Assembly: GCA_038745625.1 (NCBI GenBank)
Contig: JBCDLG010000141.1
Span: 1 to 7,047, forward strand
Source of the DNA: Parvularcula sp038745625
GTDB lineage: Bacteria; Pseudomonadota; Alphaproteobacteria; Caulobacterales; Parvularculaceae
Length of the DNA stretch: 7,047 nt
Direction: 5' to 3'
The position numbers and the translations under genes were made by a program. The first letter of the stretch is position 1, and each line of letters begins with the position of its first letter. The notes under the pieces are model-generated. The model was not told the origin of the DNA. It did not search any database and was given only the letters and a program-made list of their open reading frames with translations. Shown here in pieces: positions 6,820 to 7,047 of this stretch.

Positions 6820-7047
6820 TGCGTTTTTCATTGGGCTTGGCTACTCCGCTCGTCCGCTAGCGGATCGACTGAAGAGCGAAGGATGGCAGGTCATCGGCAC
6901 GACCCGGTCGCAAGACAAGGCCGCTGATCTCAAACAATCCGGTATCGAGGCGATCAACTGGGATGCGGGCGCGCCGCTTGATAGCGATGTGCTCACGCAG
7001 CACGACGCAGTGATCGTCTCCGCCCCGCCGCGGGAGGGCACGTGCCC
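6812..7047 (+). CDS. YeeZ-like NAD(P)-binding protein, extended SDR type (partial, runs off the window)
   Basis: A GTG at 6812 opens a frame that continues to the window end, giving 78 complete codons. The N-terminus reads PSAFFIGLGYSARPLA: a strand followed by the Rossmann loop GLGYSA (residues 8-13). Next come GWQVIGTTRS (24-33), with an Arg after the second strand that favours NADP(H), a helix DKAADLKQSG, and the strand DAVIVSAPP. This GLGY...GTTR...SAPP pattern is typical of the YeeZ-like group of NAD-dependent epimerase/dehydratase-related proteins, whose substrate is not known. The start overlaps the phosphatase stop by 8 bases (6812-6819), and there is no strong Shine-Dalgarno sequence, so re-initiation by ribosomes finishing the phosphatase is likely. 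The catalytic Tyr-Lys region lies outside the window, so activity cannot be judged. Confidence 0.8.
   Translation, partial: MPSAFFIGLGYSARPLADRLKSEGWQVIGTTRSQDKAADLKQSGIEAINWDAGAPLDSDVLTQHDAVIVSAPPREGTC

Noticed and set aside
7034..7042. GAGGGCACG at 7034-7042 repeats bases 1-9, as if marking repeat ends of an element
   Set aside because: The match is only 9 GC-rich bases, lies in two coding regions, and no mobility gene is present; chance is sufficient.

Overview
The window is ordinary-looking, GC-rich, tightly packed bacterial chromosome. The proteins are most like alphaproteobacterial versions. The PriA 'GPGVER' style downstream of its zinc module, the thiolase N-terminus and the YeeZ-like protein all point that way, but I cannot place it below class from memory. 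I see no transposase, integrase, phage gene, CRISPR array, tRNA or rRNA.

Layout, left to right. Bases 1-69 hold the last 22 codons of a plus-strand gene whose tail looks like a MoeB/ThiF-type adenylyltransferase. Bases 70-372 hold no firm gene, only a possible 59-64 residue single-span membrane protein and, at the right end, a 7-bp hairpin that covers the thiolase ribosome binding site. A thiolase (373-1563) is followed at 42 bases by a C-factor-like short-chain dehydrogenase (1606-2289). The gap between them holds a perfect 11-bp inverted repeat that buries the dehydrogenase start codon. The primosomal helicase gene priA lies on the minus strand (2294-4504) and meets the dehydrogenase tail to tail with 4 bases between the stop codons. 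A short divergent region of about 90 bases then leads to a plus-strand series: a DUF885 lipoprotein with a metallopeptidase-like motif (4595-6376), a low-molecular-weight tyrosine phosphatase overlapping it by 4 bases (6373-6819), and a YeeZ-like NAD(P)-binding protein overlapping that by 8 bases (6812 to beyond the window).

How the genes fit together. The thiolase and dehydrogenase are probably co-transcribed and may be translationally coupled, but the dehydrogenase is not of the PhaB type, so this is not an evident polyhydroxyalkanoate pair. The last three genes look like one translationally coupled operon with no obvious shared pathway. priA is a housekeeping replication-restart gene.

I did not find a clearly new multi-gene system. 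The points most worth checking are the start-codon hairpin before the dehydrogenase, the second hairpin over the thiolase ribosome binding site, and a PriA zinc module in which one of the two zinc sites appears to have been lost while cysteine spacing is kept.
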